Assembly (NCBI RefSeq): GCF_047675955.1
Contig: NC_132931.1
Location: 682,001 to 746,000 of the forward strand
DNA: 64,000 nucleotides
Direction: 5' to 3'
Origin: Chlorocebus sabaeus
Taxonomy: Eukaryota > Chordata > Mammalia > Primates > Cercopithecidae
Shown here: piece by piece, positions 1 to 10,487 of the stretch
How the letters are laid out: each line of letters opens with the position of its first letter
Numbering within the stretch: position 1 is the first letter of the stretch
The notes under the pieces: model-generated
The model's input: the letters and a program-made list of their open reading frames with translations, nothing else
The model's database searches: none
What the model was told of the DNA's origin: nothing
Made by a program: the position numbers and the translations under genes

Positions 1-279
1 TGTTCCCTCTGCCTGGAACATTCTTCCTCTGGCATCTGCATGGCTCATTGTCTCACTGCTTTGGATTGAGGCTCAAAAATCACCTTATCAAAAGCGGCTC
101 CAGGGTGCTCTGCGTGAAATATATCCTCAACTCATTTCCTGTTTGATGTCTGACTCTCCCACTCTTCTTCACTAAAACGTAAGCTCCATAAGGGAAGGGA
201 TTTTGTCTGTTTTGTTCTGTTGTATCCCTAAATACCTAGAAAGTGCTCAGTAAATATTTGTTGGTTGAATGACTAAATC
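1..279 (+). mobile_element. L2 LINE 3' end fragment
   Basis: The run of phrases GCTCCATAAGGG, TTTTGTCTGTTTTG and GTGCTCAGTAAATATTTG followed by a GAATGA-like end is the usual 3' end of an ancient L2 LINE. It is diverged and 5' truncated by the window edge. No reading frame survives. Confidence 0.7.
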
Positions 280-539
280 AACTTATTATTGAATCAGTCA
301 ATGTCCTCTGTAGGAGGGACTTCTCATACCAGTGGTGCCTATCTGTATGTTAGCTGGTGTAGGGGGGGATGTGGTCAGAATGGCTCTGTCTGTGTGGAAT
401 AGTTTTGCTTAGCATAATCCCAGCAGGCTCCTATTGGGGTTAAGACACAGTTTTAGCCTTATTAGTATCACTCTTTAATCATAAAGTCAGAAGGTGTTAA
501 AATTGGAAGAGATCTGGGAAACTATTTGGTCTGCTTTTC

Positions 540-665
540 TCATTATTGATGTGAGAATAACAGAGCCTAGAGAAAGTAAGTTAATTACTCACAATCATAA
601 AGCTGTACAGGTCAATCTGAAATTAGGCTTCTGACGTCAGACTCTGTAGTCTTTTCTACATGTGT
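540..665 (-). mobile_element. MIR fragment (probable)
   Basis: A diverged stretch with the order gagaataacagagcctagag, gtaagttaattactcacaatc and aggcttctgacgtcagactc follows the antisense MIR core. The rest of 280-1045 shows no gene or repeat that I recognise. Confidence 0.5.
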
Positions 666-1045
666 TCTCCCCTCCCTGAGACAGTTCATGGGCTTTCAGG
701 TTTGATAACTTTCTCTCCAGTCTCTAAACAGGAGCTTTTATCTGGACATTCTAGGTTAGCCTAGATGGACGGTGACCCTGTGATGTGTGGAGAATCCCAA
801 AGGTTGACCACTGTGAATATGAACTACACTAGATGTGTCAGGAGCACTGCAGGCACACTCACTCCTCCATTTGCTGGAGCCATGTAGGGTAGAAAGGAAA
901 CCCAAATCAAGACCATTTGCTGCTTCAGTTCCTTTATTGCATGTGGCAGTCCAATGTGTCTCCATTTAAACTCAGATTGTTTGATGGTCAGACCAGCTGC
1001 AGGCCCTTTGGGCCAGAAGTTTTGATCTCCCCAACTGTTCATATT

Positions 1046-1361
1046 CTTTTCTTTTTCTTTCTTTTTTTTTTTTTTGAGATGGAGTTTTACACTTGTTGCC
1101 CAGGCTGGAGTGCAATGGTGTGATCTCGGCTCACCACAACCTCTTGCCTCCTGGATTCAAGCTATTCTCCTTCCTCAGCCTTCCGAGTTGCTGGGATTAC
1201 AGGTGTGTACCACCACACCTGGCTAATTTTTGTGTTTTTTAAGTAGAGATGGGGTTTCACCATGTTGGCCAGGCTTGTCTTGAACTCCTGACCTCAGGTG
1301 ATCTACCCACCTCAGCTTCCCAAAGTGCTGGGATTATAGGCATGAGCCGCTGTGCCCGGCC
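1046..1361 (-). mobile_element. Alu, antisense
   Basis: A poly-T tract is followed by GAGATGGAGTTTTAC and the element ends GTGCCCGGCC, a full-length dimeric Alu in reverse orientation. Confidence 0.95.
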
Positions 1362-1364
1362 GAT

Positions 1365-1850
1365 AACAGATATTTTCTGAGCCCCTGCCAGGTGCCAGGC
1401 ACAGATCTAGGTGCTGGGAACTTAGGGGAGAATAAGTAAGACAGTCTCTGTTCTCGGGGATCTTCTGTTCTAGTGGTGGTGTGGTGGTGGGAAAGAAGAC
1501 TATATACATGCAACAAATGATATGTTTTCAGATGGTGATAAGTAATTTGAAGAAAATAAATGGAGCTGTGGGAGTTAGAATATTTGGGCATTGGGATGGG
1601 CACTGACCTATTGGGGTGGGCAGTGAAGACCTCTCTGAGGAGGTGACATTTGAGCTGAGGCAGCTCAAAGAAGATCTGGGCAAGAGTGGTCCTGATGGGT
1701 AGGACATCGAGTGCAGGGACCTGAGATGTGCGGACTTGGCACGGTGTTTAAGCACCACAGAGATGGTCAGGGTGGCTGGAGCGTAGTGGAGTCTGAAGGA
1801 GGAAGTAATATTCAGATGAGGATGGAACACCTTCTAGGCTATGGAAAGGA
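1365..1850 (+). mobile_element. Ancient mammalian interspersed repeat, family not assigned
   Basis: The phrases CCAGGTGCCAGGCACAGATC, GACCTCTCTGAGGAGGTGAC and CAGGGTGGCTGGAGCGTAG occur in this order in many dispersed mammalian relics. Related text recurs near 27.2-27.7, 33.4-33.9 and 40.7-41.3 kb. I cannot name the family with certainty. Confidence 0.5.
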
Positions 1851-1892
1851 ATCTGGATAATTCCAATGGAGTAAGAAGCACTGTGATTAAAT

Positions 1893-2116
1893 CAGGGATC
1901 GGCAAACTCTACGGCCCATGGGTCAAATCTGGCCCGGTGCCTTCTTTTGTGAATAAACCATATTGGAACACAGTGTCACCCATGGGTTTACATATTGTCC
2001 ATGGCTGTTTTTAATGTTACAAGAGCAGAGTTGAGTAGTTTCAACAGAGGACATATGACCCAGAAACCTAAAATATTTACTGTCTGGTTTTTATAGAAAA
2101 AGTTTACTGACCCCTG
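1893..2116. mobile_element. hAT-Charlie non-autonomous DNA transposon, MER58-like
   Basis: The ends CAGGGATCGGCAAACT and AGTTTACTGACCCCTG form imperfect terminal inverted repeats around an interior with GGCCCATGGGTCAAATCTGG and AAAATATTTACTGTCTGG. This fits a full-length Charlie-derived MITE with no coding capacity. The family name is from memory; the structure is seen directly. Confidence 0.75.
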
Positions 2117-2175
2117 AACAAAATGATCTATGTTTTGAAGAGGAGAACTCTGGGTACTATTGGCATGGTGTACGC

Positions 2176-2252
2176 AGGTATACTCTTGTCTCTTACCATT
2201 CCCAGACTGGGTACTACTCTGAGAATGAATGGTAAGAGACAAGAGTATACCT
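2176..2252. repeat. Perfect 26-nt inverted repeat with 25-nt loop
   Basis: The arms 2176-2201 and 2227-2252 are exact reverse complements. The left arm starts AGGTATACTCTTGTC and the right arm ends GACAAGAGTATACCT. The spacer is 2202-2226. It lies between the MER58-like element and an Alu and belongs to neither. Transcripts of either strand could fold a 26-bp stem. Confidence 0.9.
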
Positions 2253-2282
2253 AATAGTTCAGATAAGAAATAACTTGTTGTT

Positions 2283-2583
2283 GGCTGGGCGCGGTGGCTC
2301 ATGCCTGTAATCCTAGCATTTCGGGAGGCTGAGGTGGGTGGATCACGAGGTCAGGAGTTGGAGACCAGCCTGGCCAACATGATGAAATCTCGTCTTTACT
2401 AAAAATAGAAAAAATAGCTGGGCGTGGTGGTGCATACCTGTATTCCCAGCTCCTTGGGAGACTAAGGCAGGATAATTGCTTGAATCCAGGAGGTGGAAGT
2501 TACAGTGAGCTGAGATCATGCCGCTGTACTCCAGCCTGGGCGACAGAACAAGACTCTGTCTTGGAAAAAAAAAAAAGAAAAAA
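2283..2583 (+). mobile_element. Alu, sense
   Basis: It begins GGCTGGGCGCGGTGGCTC and ends in an A-rich tail. An AAGAAATAAC-like target-site duplication flanks it at about 2267 and 2583. Confidence 0.95.
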
Positions 2584-2766
2584 GAAATAACTAGATGTTG
2601 AGCCACCAGAAAACAAAGATCACACTGTTTTTATTCTATTTAAAAACACCTAGCTATGCTTTGTACTCATTAAATATTGTTGAATGAGTGATGAGATGCT
2701 GAATAGGAGGTGCCAGTGAATATGAAGGGGAAGTGAGGTTTTGAGAGATATTTAGAAGGTAAATAT

Positions 2767-2828
2767 GATCCACCTACCTCGGCCTCCCAAAATGCTGGGA
2801 TTACAGGCCTGAGCCACTGTACCTGGCC
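2767..2828 (-). mobile_element. Alu 5'-end fragment, antisense
   Basis: Only the Alu start is left here: CGGCCTCCCAAAATGCTGGG through CTGTACCTGGCC. Confidence 0.85.
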
Positions 2829-2837
2829 AAAGGGAGG

Positions 2838-3145
2838 TTTTTTTGTTTTTGTTTTTGTTTTTAGACGGAGTTCTGCTTTTGTTGCCCAGGCTGGAGTGCA
2901 ATGGTGCGATCTCGTCTCACCGCAACCTCCGCATCCTGGGTTCAAGTGATTCTCCTGCCTCGGCCTCCCGAGTAGCTAGGATTACAGTCATGTGCCATCA
3001 CACCTGGCTAATTTTTTGTATTTTTAGTAGAAACGGAGTTTCGCCATGTTAATCAGGATGGTCTCTATCTCCTGACCTCAGGTCATCCGCCTGCCTTGGG
3101 CTCCCAAAGTGCTGGGATTACAGGTGTGAGCCACCACACCTGGCC
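2838..3145 (-). mobile_element. Alu, antisense
   Basis: It runs from a T-rich tail of (TTTTTG)n type through AGACGGAGTTCTGC to ACACCTGGCC. AAAGGGAGG and AAAGGCAG flank it as a possible decayed target-site duplication. Confidence 0.95.
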
Positions 3146-4181
3146 AAAGGCAGCTTTTTAAAAGGTTGCACAGCACTGTATATGCTACTTAAAATGAGAT
3201 AATTATTCTTCATTCTTAGAATGCCAGTTGGTTTTATTGGTTGATAAATTCCCAGTTACTTGTACTCACAAGCACAACATTGATGATGAGTCTGACATCC
3301 CTCGTAACTTAATCATTAGTATGACTGCCCTATGGAGGCATACTGCTCTATCTCGGGTTTATTTCAATAATAAAACCTTTGGAAGGTTTAATAATGAAAC
3401 CTACTTAAGGCCCTTTGCTCAAGAAGTCTGAATTGCTGATCACTGCAATTACTTCCATGGCAGCTGTAGAGCAATTTAACAAGATAAGAGCGAATAAGAT
3501 AAATTACACTCAGATTCTTAATGGATTGATATGCAAAAGTATGTAAAGGAAGATGGGGGTGGGAGAGGGGTGCCTTTCAAATTTCTGCACACAGTAATAA
3601 AATAGGGAACTGGGCCATTGTAGCCATTACTGCTGGGGATTAGTCATCTAGTAACAAGCTCTGGGGCTCAGTAGTGGGTAGAACATCCTGTTTATTATAG
3701 ACAAATAGGGTTAATTCTCTTGTTTGTGTGCCTCTGTGGAGAGGATGGGAATTCTAGGTGATTTGCTAATTGTCTGATTTAGAATACTCCCCTTTCTACT
3801 AAAGAATTAGTATCTTTGGTGCGAAAATAGGGAGGCAGACCAGTTTTACAAATAGCTACTGACCAGGAGAATAAGTTTCTGCCAGGTGAGTGGTTAAAAA
3901 AAGGCAGACTAGAAAAATAACTAGGATGTTAAGTGTTTCTTATTTACAAGGCTAACATAAGTACTCCCCATGTGTTGGAGATGGAGGAGGGGATTTGAGT
4001 GTCCCTCAATTTGTGTTTAGGGAAGAAGAGTGAGGATGTGGTTATATGGGTAGGGGGTGGGCCCAGGGAAGGGGCCCAAGGAAGGAAATTCAGGAGACTT
4101 GACTGCAGTTCTATCCTTATGGACATTCCTTGGCACCTGATCACATTATGCGTGCTTGACAATCTGCTGGGTATTGATTTT
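3146..4181. other. Unassigned single-copy sequence
   Basis: AT-rich sequence with no repeat that I recognise. A 67-codon open frame at 3228-3431 has no signal, motif or splice context that supports a gene. It may be intronic sequence of the nearby GTF2I-like pseudogene, but that is inference. Confidence 0.4.
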
Positions 4182-4183
4182 TC

Positions 4184-4220
<37 letters not shown>

Positions 4221-4510
4221 TTTTTTTTGAGATGGAGTTTCGCTCTTGTTGCTTAGGCTGGAGTGCAGTGGTGCGATCTTGGCTCACCACAACCTCTGCC
4301 TTCTGGGTTCAAGTGATTCTCCTGCCTTAGCCTCCTGAGTAGCTGGGATTAGAGGCACGCGCCACCACACCCAGCTAATTTTGTATTTTTACTAGAGACA
4401 GGGTTTCTCCGTGTTGGTCAGACTGGTCTCGAACTCTCGACCTCAGGTGATCCATCTGCCTCAGTCTCCCAAAGTGCTGGGATTACAGGCGTGGGCCACC
4501 TCACCTGGCC
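4182..4510 (-). mobile_element. Alu, antisense, long (TTTTC)n tail
   Basis: A (TTTTC)n plus poly-T tail precedes GAGATGGAGTTTCGC and the element ends TCACCTGGCC. Confidence 0.95.
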
Positions 4511-4620
4511 AATCACAATTTTTAAAAACCACCATAGCCTCGTTAATGATGTTCAGTAGCTCATCACCACAAATAATTGTGCACACTCGCTATATCAGAG
4601 GCTCTAAACTGCCCAATTTT

Positions 4621-4915
4621 TTTTTTTTTTTAGATGGAGTCTTGCTCTATCACCCAGGCTGGAGTACAACGGTACAATCTCTGCTCACTGCAACCTCTGC
4701 CTCCTGGGTTCAAGAGATTCTCATGCCTCAGCCTCCCGAGCAGCTGGGATTACAGGTGTCCACCACCCCACCCAGCTAATTTTTGTATTTTTTAGTAGAG
4801 ACGGGGTTTTACATTGTCGTCCAGGCTGGTCTCAAACTCCTGACCTCAAGTGATCTGCCCGCCTCAGCCTCCCAAGGTGCTGGGATTATAGGTGTGAGCC
4901 ACCATGCCCAGCCTG
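4621..4915 (-). mobile_element. Alu, antisense, with target-site duplication
   Basis: The 14-bp duplication AACTGCCCAATTTT is at 4607-4620 and 4916-4929. The Alu starts with poly-T then TAGATGGAGTCTTGC. Confidence 0.95.
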
Positions 4916-4929
4916 AACTGCCCAATTTT

Positions 4930-6385
4930 AAAGGGATAATTGGTAAAACAATTGTTTAAAAAGGAAATGAAAGAGTTGCTATTACTGCGCTTAGCAGTGT
5001 GAAGACCCTAGAAAACCTGTGTGAATTCCTGGGGGTTCACCGTCTACTGCCTGGTCAAGAGCCTTAGAAAACCAGGAGCCTTAGGAGACCAGGTTCTGAA
5101 AGCTTCCCAGGGCTGTATAAACTTCTACATTAAGTTCCATGATGCCCGATGAGTAGTCCCACATTTCCACAGTAGACACGCTATTGCTGCTTCCTTCCTT
5201 ATCATGAAAAGAGCAGAAGATGCAGATAATACATGAAGCAGGAAGACAAAGGGGAGACACTGAACTTGTCACCTATCTTTGGGTGCCCCTCGTGCTTCGT
5301 GTTTCCCATTGAGCCTCACTTATCAGTGACACAGGGAATGGTCCCTTTGTTCTCTACTTTCCCTGTGGCTGCCTGGAGGTAGGGGAGGCAGATCGTGCCA
5401 CTTGCTGACATTATGTTGCTGTGGATGAGTTGGAGGGACAGGAACAGGAAATGTTCCTGGTGGTGTTTGTGTCACTGGGGCTCACAGGGGTACTTTTCAA
5501 TCTTCTCACTGGCCTCTGTGATTCTGTGACCCTGGTTATTACATGTTCAGAAAGTATCAGCTTATTTGAAATTGATACTCTTATTTTCTATTTAAACATT
5601 GCCAAAAACTGTCACACTTTTTTTTTAATTGAAATATTTTTGTACTTTTTATTTTTTGGAGACAAGAGTCTTGCTCTTTCGTATGGACATGAAGGGAGTC
5701 ATAGTCCTTCCCCTACAGTATGTCTTTAATTTAATAACATATCAATGAAGGGTCATATCTGAATGAGTTATAGAAGTTTAGGACCTAAAAAAGGAAGGTC
5801 CCAGCAACTGGACTTTGGTTTATTTCTACTACTACACTTGCTATTGAAATCAAGCAGACAACTTCATTTTTCTTGGATTCAGCTTTCTCATGTGTCAGAA
5901 TGGGAGAGGAAGGGAGGCGCTGGGATAAGTGTCATTCCGCTGTCTGTACTTCTAATCTGGCTAACACACGTGTGAAAAATTCTTAGATTTGTTGACAGCG
6001 GTTTCCTGGAGTGCTGTCTTGAACGATTCTGAACAGACTCAGCAAGAAAGTGTGTTTCAGTTGATTGGGGGTGTCTGTCATGGAGAAGGAAGTAAGGAGT
6101 GAGGAGCATGCACAGCATTCCCGGGGCATTCCTGTCCATTGTCTCAATACCTGGTGCTGACGTTTCCTGTCCTTTATCAGGAATACTGGCTATTCTGCGT
6201 CTGATCACTTGAACTTAGTGAGTACTACTTAGTTGCATCATAGACACCACCTGTCTTTGAACAGCTACCCTGCCTCTTGAGAATGCAAAGGCTGCCAGGG
6301 GCCACTGCTGTATGGTATGGACTTCGGTCATTTCTGCTTAGAACACAGAGGTCATTTTGACTAATAACATAACTCTCGTTTTGAT
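4930..6385. other. Unassigned sequence
   Basis: About 1.45 kb with no coding region, RNA gene or repeat family that I can support. Open frames at 5421-5729 and 5763-5975 lack any recognisable domain. Confidence 0.4.
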
Positions 6386-6401
6386 TGAAAGTATTAAAAT
6401 G

Positions 6402-6698
6402 GGCTGGGCATGATGGCTCATGCCTGTAATCCCAGCACTTTGGGAGGCTGAGGTGGGTGGATCACTTGAGGTCAGGAGATCAAGACCATCCTGGCTAACA
6501 TGGTGAAACGCCATCTCTACTGAAAATACTGGGTGTGGTGACCTGTGACTGTAATCCCAGCTACTTGGGAGGCTGAGGCAGGAGAATCGCTTGAACCCGG
6601 GAGATGGAGATTGCAGTGAGCTGAGATTGCACCACTGCACTCTAGCCTGGGCAAGACAGCAAGATTCCACCTCAAAGAAAAAAAAAAAGAAAAAAAAA
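6402..6698 (+). mobile_element. Alu, sense
   Basis: Flanked by TGAAAGTATTAAAATG (6386-6401) and TGAAAGTGTTAAAATG (6699-6714), a 16-bp target-site duplication with one change. The left monomer has a small deletion near 6527. Confidence 0.95.
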
Positions 6699-6907
6699 TG
6701 AAAGTGTTAAAATGTTCCTCCTAAAAGTACTTTTAGGCTTGTTCTTCAGATTTGCCCAATATCCTAAGCAAAATGCCTTCAATATGAAGTGAATATTGCT
6801 CGATTGTAGGGAACTTGTTCATAATGTATTTGAGAATGCAGATACAAATAAAAGAATGTCTGTGTCAAATTTTATCTTCTACAAATTATTTTCTCTTGCA
6901 CTTTCAG

Positions 6908-7091
6908 TTGAAGCTCTTGGACTCACTGAGGCAGTAAAAGTACCATATCCTGTGTTTGAATCAAACCCCGAGTTCCTGTATGTAGAAGCCTTGCCAGACA
7001 GGATTTCCTTTCAAAGCCCTCCTGGTTTGGAATTCCATGACTTGAAAGGATCGTCCATGGAGGTAATAAAATCAAGTTTGTTGTTAAAAAA
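6908..7091 (+). pseudogene. GTF2IP: GTF2I-like exon 1 of 3 (I-repeat)
   Basis: The 184-nt segment lies between CTTTCAG and GTAAGT. After the intact start of the I-repeat, a one-base loss near 7023 shifts the frame. In the restored frame CGA has become TGA (the arginine of the FGIPRLER motif), and NKIKFVVKK then follows. Its donor sequence was copied by a neighbouring Alu insertion. Confidence 0.85.
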
Positions 7092-7100
7092 GTAAGTTCC

Positions 7101-7391
7101 AGGCCAGGTATGGTGGCTCACGCCTGTAATCCCAGCACTGTGGGAGGCCAAGCCAGGCGAATCACCTGAGGTCAGGAGTTTGAGACCAGCCTGGCCAACA
7201 TCTCTACTAAAAATGCAAAAAATAAGCCAGGCATGGTGGCTGGTGCCTGTAATCGCAGCTACTTGGGAGGCTGAAGCAGGAGAATCGCTTGAAGCTGGGA
7301 GGCAGAGGCTGCGGTGAGCTGAGATCACAGCACTGTACTCCAGACTCTTAAGTCTGGAGTGAGACTCTGCCTCAACAACAACAACAATAAT
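7101..7391 (+). mobile_element. Alu, sense, inserted 9 bp past a pseudogene splice donor
   Basis: The target-site duplication is AAAAAAGTAAGTTCC (7086-7100) and AAAAAAGTAGGTTCT (from 7392), so the exon end and GT donor of the GTF2I-like exon now occur twice. The Alu has lost about 20 bases near 7200. Confidence 0.9.
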
Positions 7392-7752
7392 AAAAAAGTA
7401 GGTTCTATTTGCCACTGTAGTCATTTCTGGAATTAAAACAATAAACTGACATTTCTACTAAAATGTTTTTCTAGCTAGAGGTGACAGGCGTGGCTGTAAG
7501 TCCTTTATGGAAAAGCCTGGCTCTGAGCTGCAGTGCTGGCACTGTCCATTGCCCCTGCAGTCCCCCATCCTGTACTCAGCTGTCTTCATCAGTGCGAGAT
7601 TAGTGACCACTGCCTTCATGGTGTTCAGAGGCACTGCGGTGGTTCACAGTATGCCTAAGTACTTGAATGAAGTTTAATTTGCTGGGTTTTATCTGCTCTG
7701 TTATTCCTGGGTCAATCTTGTGAGCAACTAAATATTGATGATTGAGTTTCTT

Positions 7753-8090
7753 TTCTTTTCTTTTTTGTTTTTTTGAGACAGAGTTTCATTCTTGTTGCCC
7801 AGGCTGGTGTGCAATGGCGTGATCTCAACTCACTGCAAACTTTTCCTCCTGGGTGCAAGCGATTATCTTGCCTCAGCCTCCCAAGTAGCTGGGATTACAG
7901 GCATGCACCACCATGCCTGGTTAATTTTTGTGTTTTAGTAGAGACGGGTAATTTTTCTGTTTTTAGTAGAGACAAGGTTTCACCAAGTTGGTCAGGCTGG
8001 TCTCGAACTCCTGACCTCGGGGGACCCACCCGCCTCGGCCTCCCAAAGTGCTGGGATTATAGCTGTGAGACACCACACCTGGCCTGATGT
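7753..8090 (-). mobile_element. Alu, antisense, with internal duplication
   Basis: The exact 16-bp duplication GATGATTGAGTTTCTT is at 7737-7752 and 8091-8106. The TTTAGTAGAGAC stretch of the right monomer occurs twice near 7930-7975. Confidence 0.95.
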
Positions 8091-8385
8091 GATGATTGAG
8101 TTTCTTATTATAGCTACATTTCTGTAGAATTTTAGTGGCTGAAGAAGTACACTAGTGTTAATTTTCTTTTTCATGAAAGAAGTAATTTATTCTTCATATA
8201 ATTACTTGCCAGTCATGGGAAGGAAAAGTCAGGGTTTTTGTCCACAATGATAGGAATTATTGTTACATTACAGGATGACTCTGCGAACGCCTTTAGGGAA
8301 AAACACTGGTCATATCATGACTGTTTTACTAGCTGTGAGGCCACCATGTACTGGCTACCATAACATTTCTTGGTTTTCTTTCTAG

Positions 8386-8439
8386 ACCTGAACTAGTTAT
8401 TTCCTACTTGCCTCCTGGAATGGCTAATAAACACTAAAG
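8386..8439 (+). pseudogene. GTF2IP: GTF2I-like exon 2 of 3
   Basis: The 54-nt segment lies between TTTCTAG and GTAAGA and encodes PELVISYLPPGMA. About five bases are then missing relative to the GTF2I reading of this exon, which shifts the frame. Confidence 0.85.
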
Positions 8440-8829
8440 GTAAGAGATTACCTGTATTGCGTATTATATTTCACTGCATTAAGACATTCTTTCTCAGCAT
8501 TCCTTAAATCACACGGAATCATTGACCACTCTCTTTGGGGGACTTGCAGTTAGTTTCTTGGCTTTTTAATGTATTTTATTTAATGGACTTCTTTTTCTTT
8601 CTTTTTTTAAAAAAAAATTTATTGGAAGTGTCACATTTGCAATCCCACTTCATTCATGTTTCCATGGCTTTGTTGAGCTCCCTGTGGAGGATTACACTAC
8701 AAGTTTAATTCTGTAGTTTCCTTTGAAAAGAGCCAAACTGAATAAATTTTAATACTCTGCTCTTATAAAGCATCTCCTTCTGTATTTTTTCCTACAATAT
8801 ACTAAAGTAATTCTGTGCTTATTTAACAG

Positions 8830-8904
8830 CTTCGCAGTTTCTGAAAAGACCATGAAGCCCTGAGAGTAATGAAAAGCTTCCTAACATTGAGGTCACTGTG
8901 GAAG
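8830..8904 (+). pseudogene. GTF2IP: GTF2I-like exon 3 of 3
   Basis: The 75-nt segment lies between TTTAACAG and GTAAGG. It corresponds to the serine/proline-rich linker after the I-repeat and ends IEVTVEG across the junction. A CGA to TGA change interrupts it. Confidence 0.8.
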
Positions 8905-9430
8905 GTAAGGGTCAGTCCTTGGCAAGTTTCTGTTGATTCTCCAGTTTAATAGTTATGTCAGTTCACTAGCTACATGTTTATACAGATGAAGGTAACCAAA
9001 CTAGTTTTACATGTGAACAGCTGCCTGTGATAAAGCTAAACTTCTGAATGTTTTTAACTGAGATTTTGAAAATCATTAACAGAAAATAACTAACATGGGT
9101 CACATCATAAACTGGACTCAAAAAAATTCCTAAAATGCTTTTCCTTTATTGCAACAAATAAGGGTGCAGAGGGTCACGTGGAATGTTTCTTCATCTTTTG
9201 TCCTCTTTGTTTTTAAACAGCAGTGCTTGGAATGAAAGTATTTCCTGCAACACCCTCTAATGTACTTCCTTCTGTCTGTGCCGACAGGGTCTGCAGGGTT
9301 CTCATATTTTCATGTTCACAGTATTAAAATACTTCATACAATACCAAAGACAGTTCCCAACCAACCATCAAATATGGGTATTTCTTCCATCTCCTCATAA
9401 ATTTAAAAGGAAATAACTGCATTAGGATCT
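8905..9430. other. Unassigned intron-like sequence
   Basis: AT-rich sequence downstream of the last GTF2I-like exon. The next expected exon is not recognisable here or up to 12 kb. Confidence 0.4.
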
Positions 9431-9728
9431 TTTTTTTTTTTTTTTTTGAGACAGAGCTTCACTCTGTCACACAGGCTGGAGTGCAGTAGTGCAATCTCGG
9501 CTTACTGCAACCTCCGCCTCCCAGGTTCAAGCAATTATCCTGCCTCAGCCTCCTGAGTGGATGGGACTACAGGTGTACGCCACCATGCCCAGCTAATTTT
9601 TTGTATTTTGGTAGAGACGGGTTTCACCATGTTGCCCAAGCTGGTCTCAAACTCCTGAGCTCAGGCAATCTGCCCACCTCAGCCTCCCAAAGTGCTAGGA
9701 TTACAGGCTTGAGTCACCGAGCCTGGCC
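9431..9728 (-). mobile_element. Alu, antisense
   Basis: Poly-T then GAGACAGAGCTTCACTC, ending GAGCCTGGCC. A short TAGGATC repeat flanks it. Confidence 0.95.
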
Positions 9729-9907
9729 TAGGATCATTCTTTATGTCCTAAGTGTTGAATTTTTAAGTAAGAGTTGCAGTACTGGTGTTTAGTGGTGCAG
9801 TAATTTCCATTTAATCATCTGGCATACTCAGAGAGAGGATACCAGATGACTGAGAGTATACCTCACACAGAGTATACCAGATGACTAAATGGGGACTACA
9901 GCGAGTA

Positions 9908-9985
9908 TTTAAACTCTTCATTCATTGATCCTGTTAAAGGAAAGCTTACTTAATAACATAAAGTCTTGGTTGTGAATTAGATGTT
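9908..9985 (+). repeat. Direct repeat R1, copy 1
   Basis: About 78 bp recur at 11480-11557 with roughly nine differences. Shared blocks include TTCATTGATCCTGTTAA and TTAATAACATAAA. No mobile element that I know explains the pair. Confidence 0.85.
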
Positions 9986-10178
9986 TTCTATGAAAGCTTA
10001 TAGGCATCTTTGAGCAACTTAGTAATAGAGTATTTCTGTTCAGAAATGCAAAGAACTAAAAATATATTCAAACCTTTACTTTCCTCCTTTTGGAAAAGAT
10101 CAGAGTATCAGAGATCTCTCCTCTACACGAGGTGTCATCCTTTCCTGAAGGAGCTCCTTGTAAAGTGCATGAGGTGTT

Positions 10179-10479
10179 TTATTCATTTATTTATTTATTT
10201 GAGACAGAGTTTCACTCTTGTCCAGAGTGGAGTGCAGTGGCACTATCTTGGCTCACAGCAACCTCTGCCTCCTGGGTTCAAGCGATTCTTTTGCCTCAGC
10301 CTCCTGAGTAGCTAGGATTACAGGTGCCTGCCACCACACCCAGCTAATTTTGTATTTTTGGTAGAGACAGGATTTCTCCATGTTGGTCAGGCTGGTCTCG
10401 AATTCCTGACCTCAGGTGATCTGCCTGCCTTGGCCTCCCAAAGTGCTGGGATTACAGGCATGAGCCACCGTGCCTGGCC
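10179..10479 (-). mobile_element. Alu, antisense, (TTTA)n tail
   Basis: An ATTCATTTATTTATTTATTTG tail-like start precedes GAGACAGAGTTTCACTC and the element ends GTGCCTGGCC. GAGGTGTT flanks both sides. Confidence 0.95.
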
Positions 10480-10487
10480 GAGGTGTT

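Larger units (their letters stand above)
6908..8904 (+). pseudogene. GTF2IP: GTF2I-like unprocessed pseudogene fragment, three exons
   Basis: Three consecutive exon remnants match the fourth I-repeat and following linker of the general transcription factor TFII-I (GTF2I). That protein binds initiator and E-box elements through repeated I-repeat domains. Exon 1 reads ALGLTEAVKVPYPVFESNPE, exon 2 PELVISYLPPGMA, and exon 3 ends IEVTVE. Introns of about 1.3 and 0.4 kb are kept with AG/GT borders, so this is a duplicated genomic fragment and not a retrocopy. Disabling changes are a frame loss followed by TGA in exon 1, a short deletion in exon 2, and a TGA in exon 3. I did not find the preceding or following GTF2I exons in the window. 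The known GTF2I pseudogenes of 7q11.23 are much younger, so this looks like an older copy, but age is inference. Confidence 0.85.

Noticed and set aside
3228..3431. 67-codon open frame outside repeats
   Set aside because: Short, no recognised domain, no splice or promoter context.
7011..7424. 137-codon minus-strand frame over the GTF2I-like exon
   Set aside because: Most of it is antisense Alu; its overlap with the exon is incidental.
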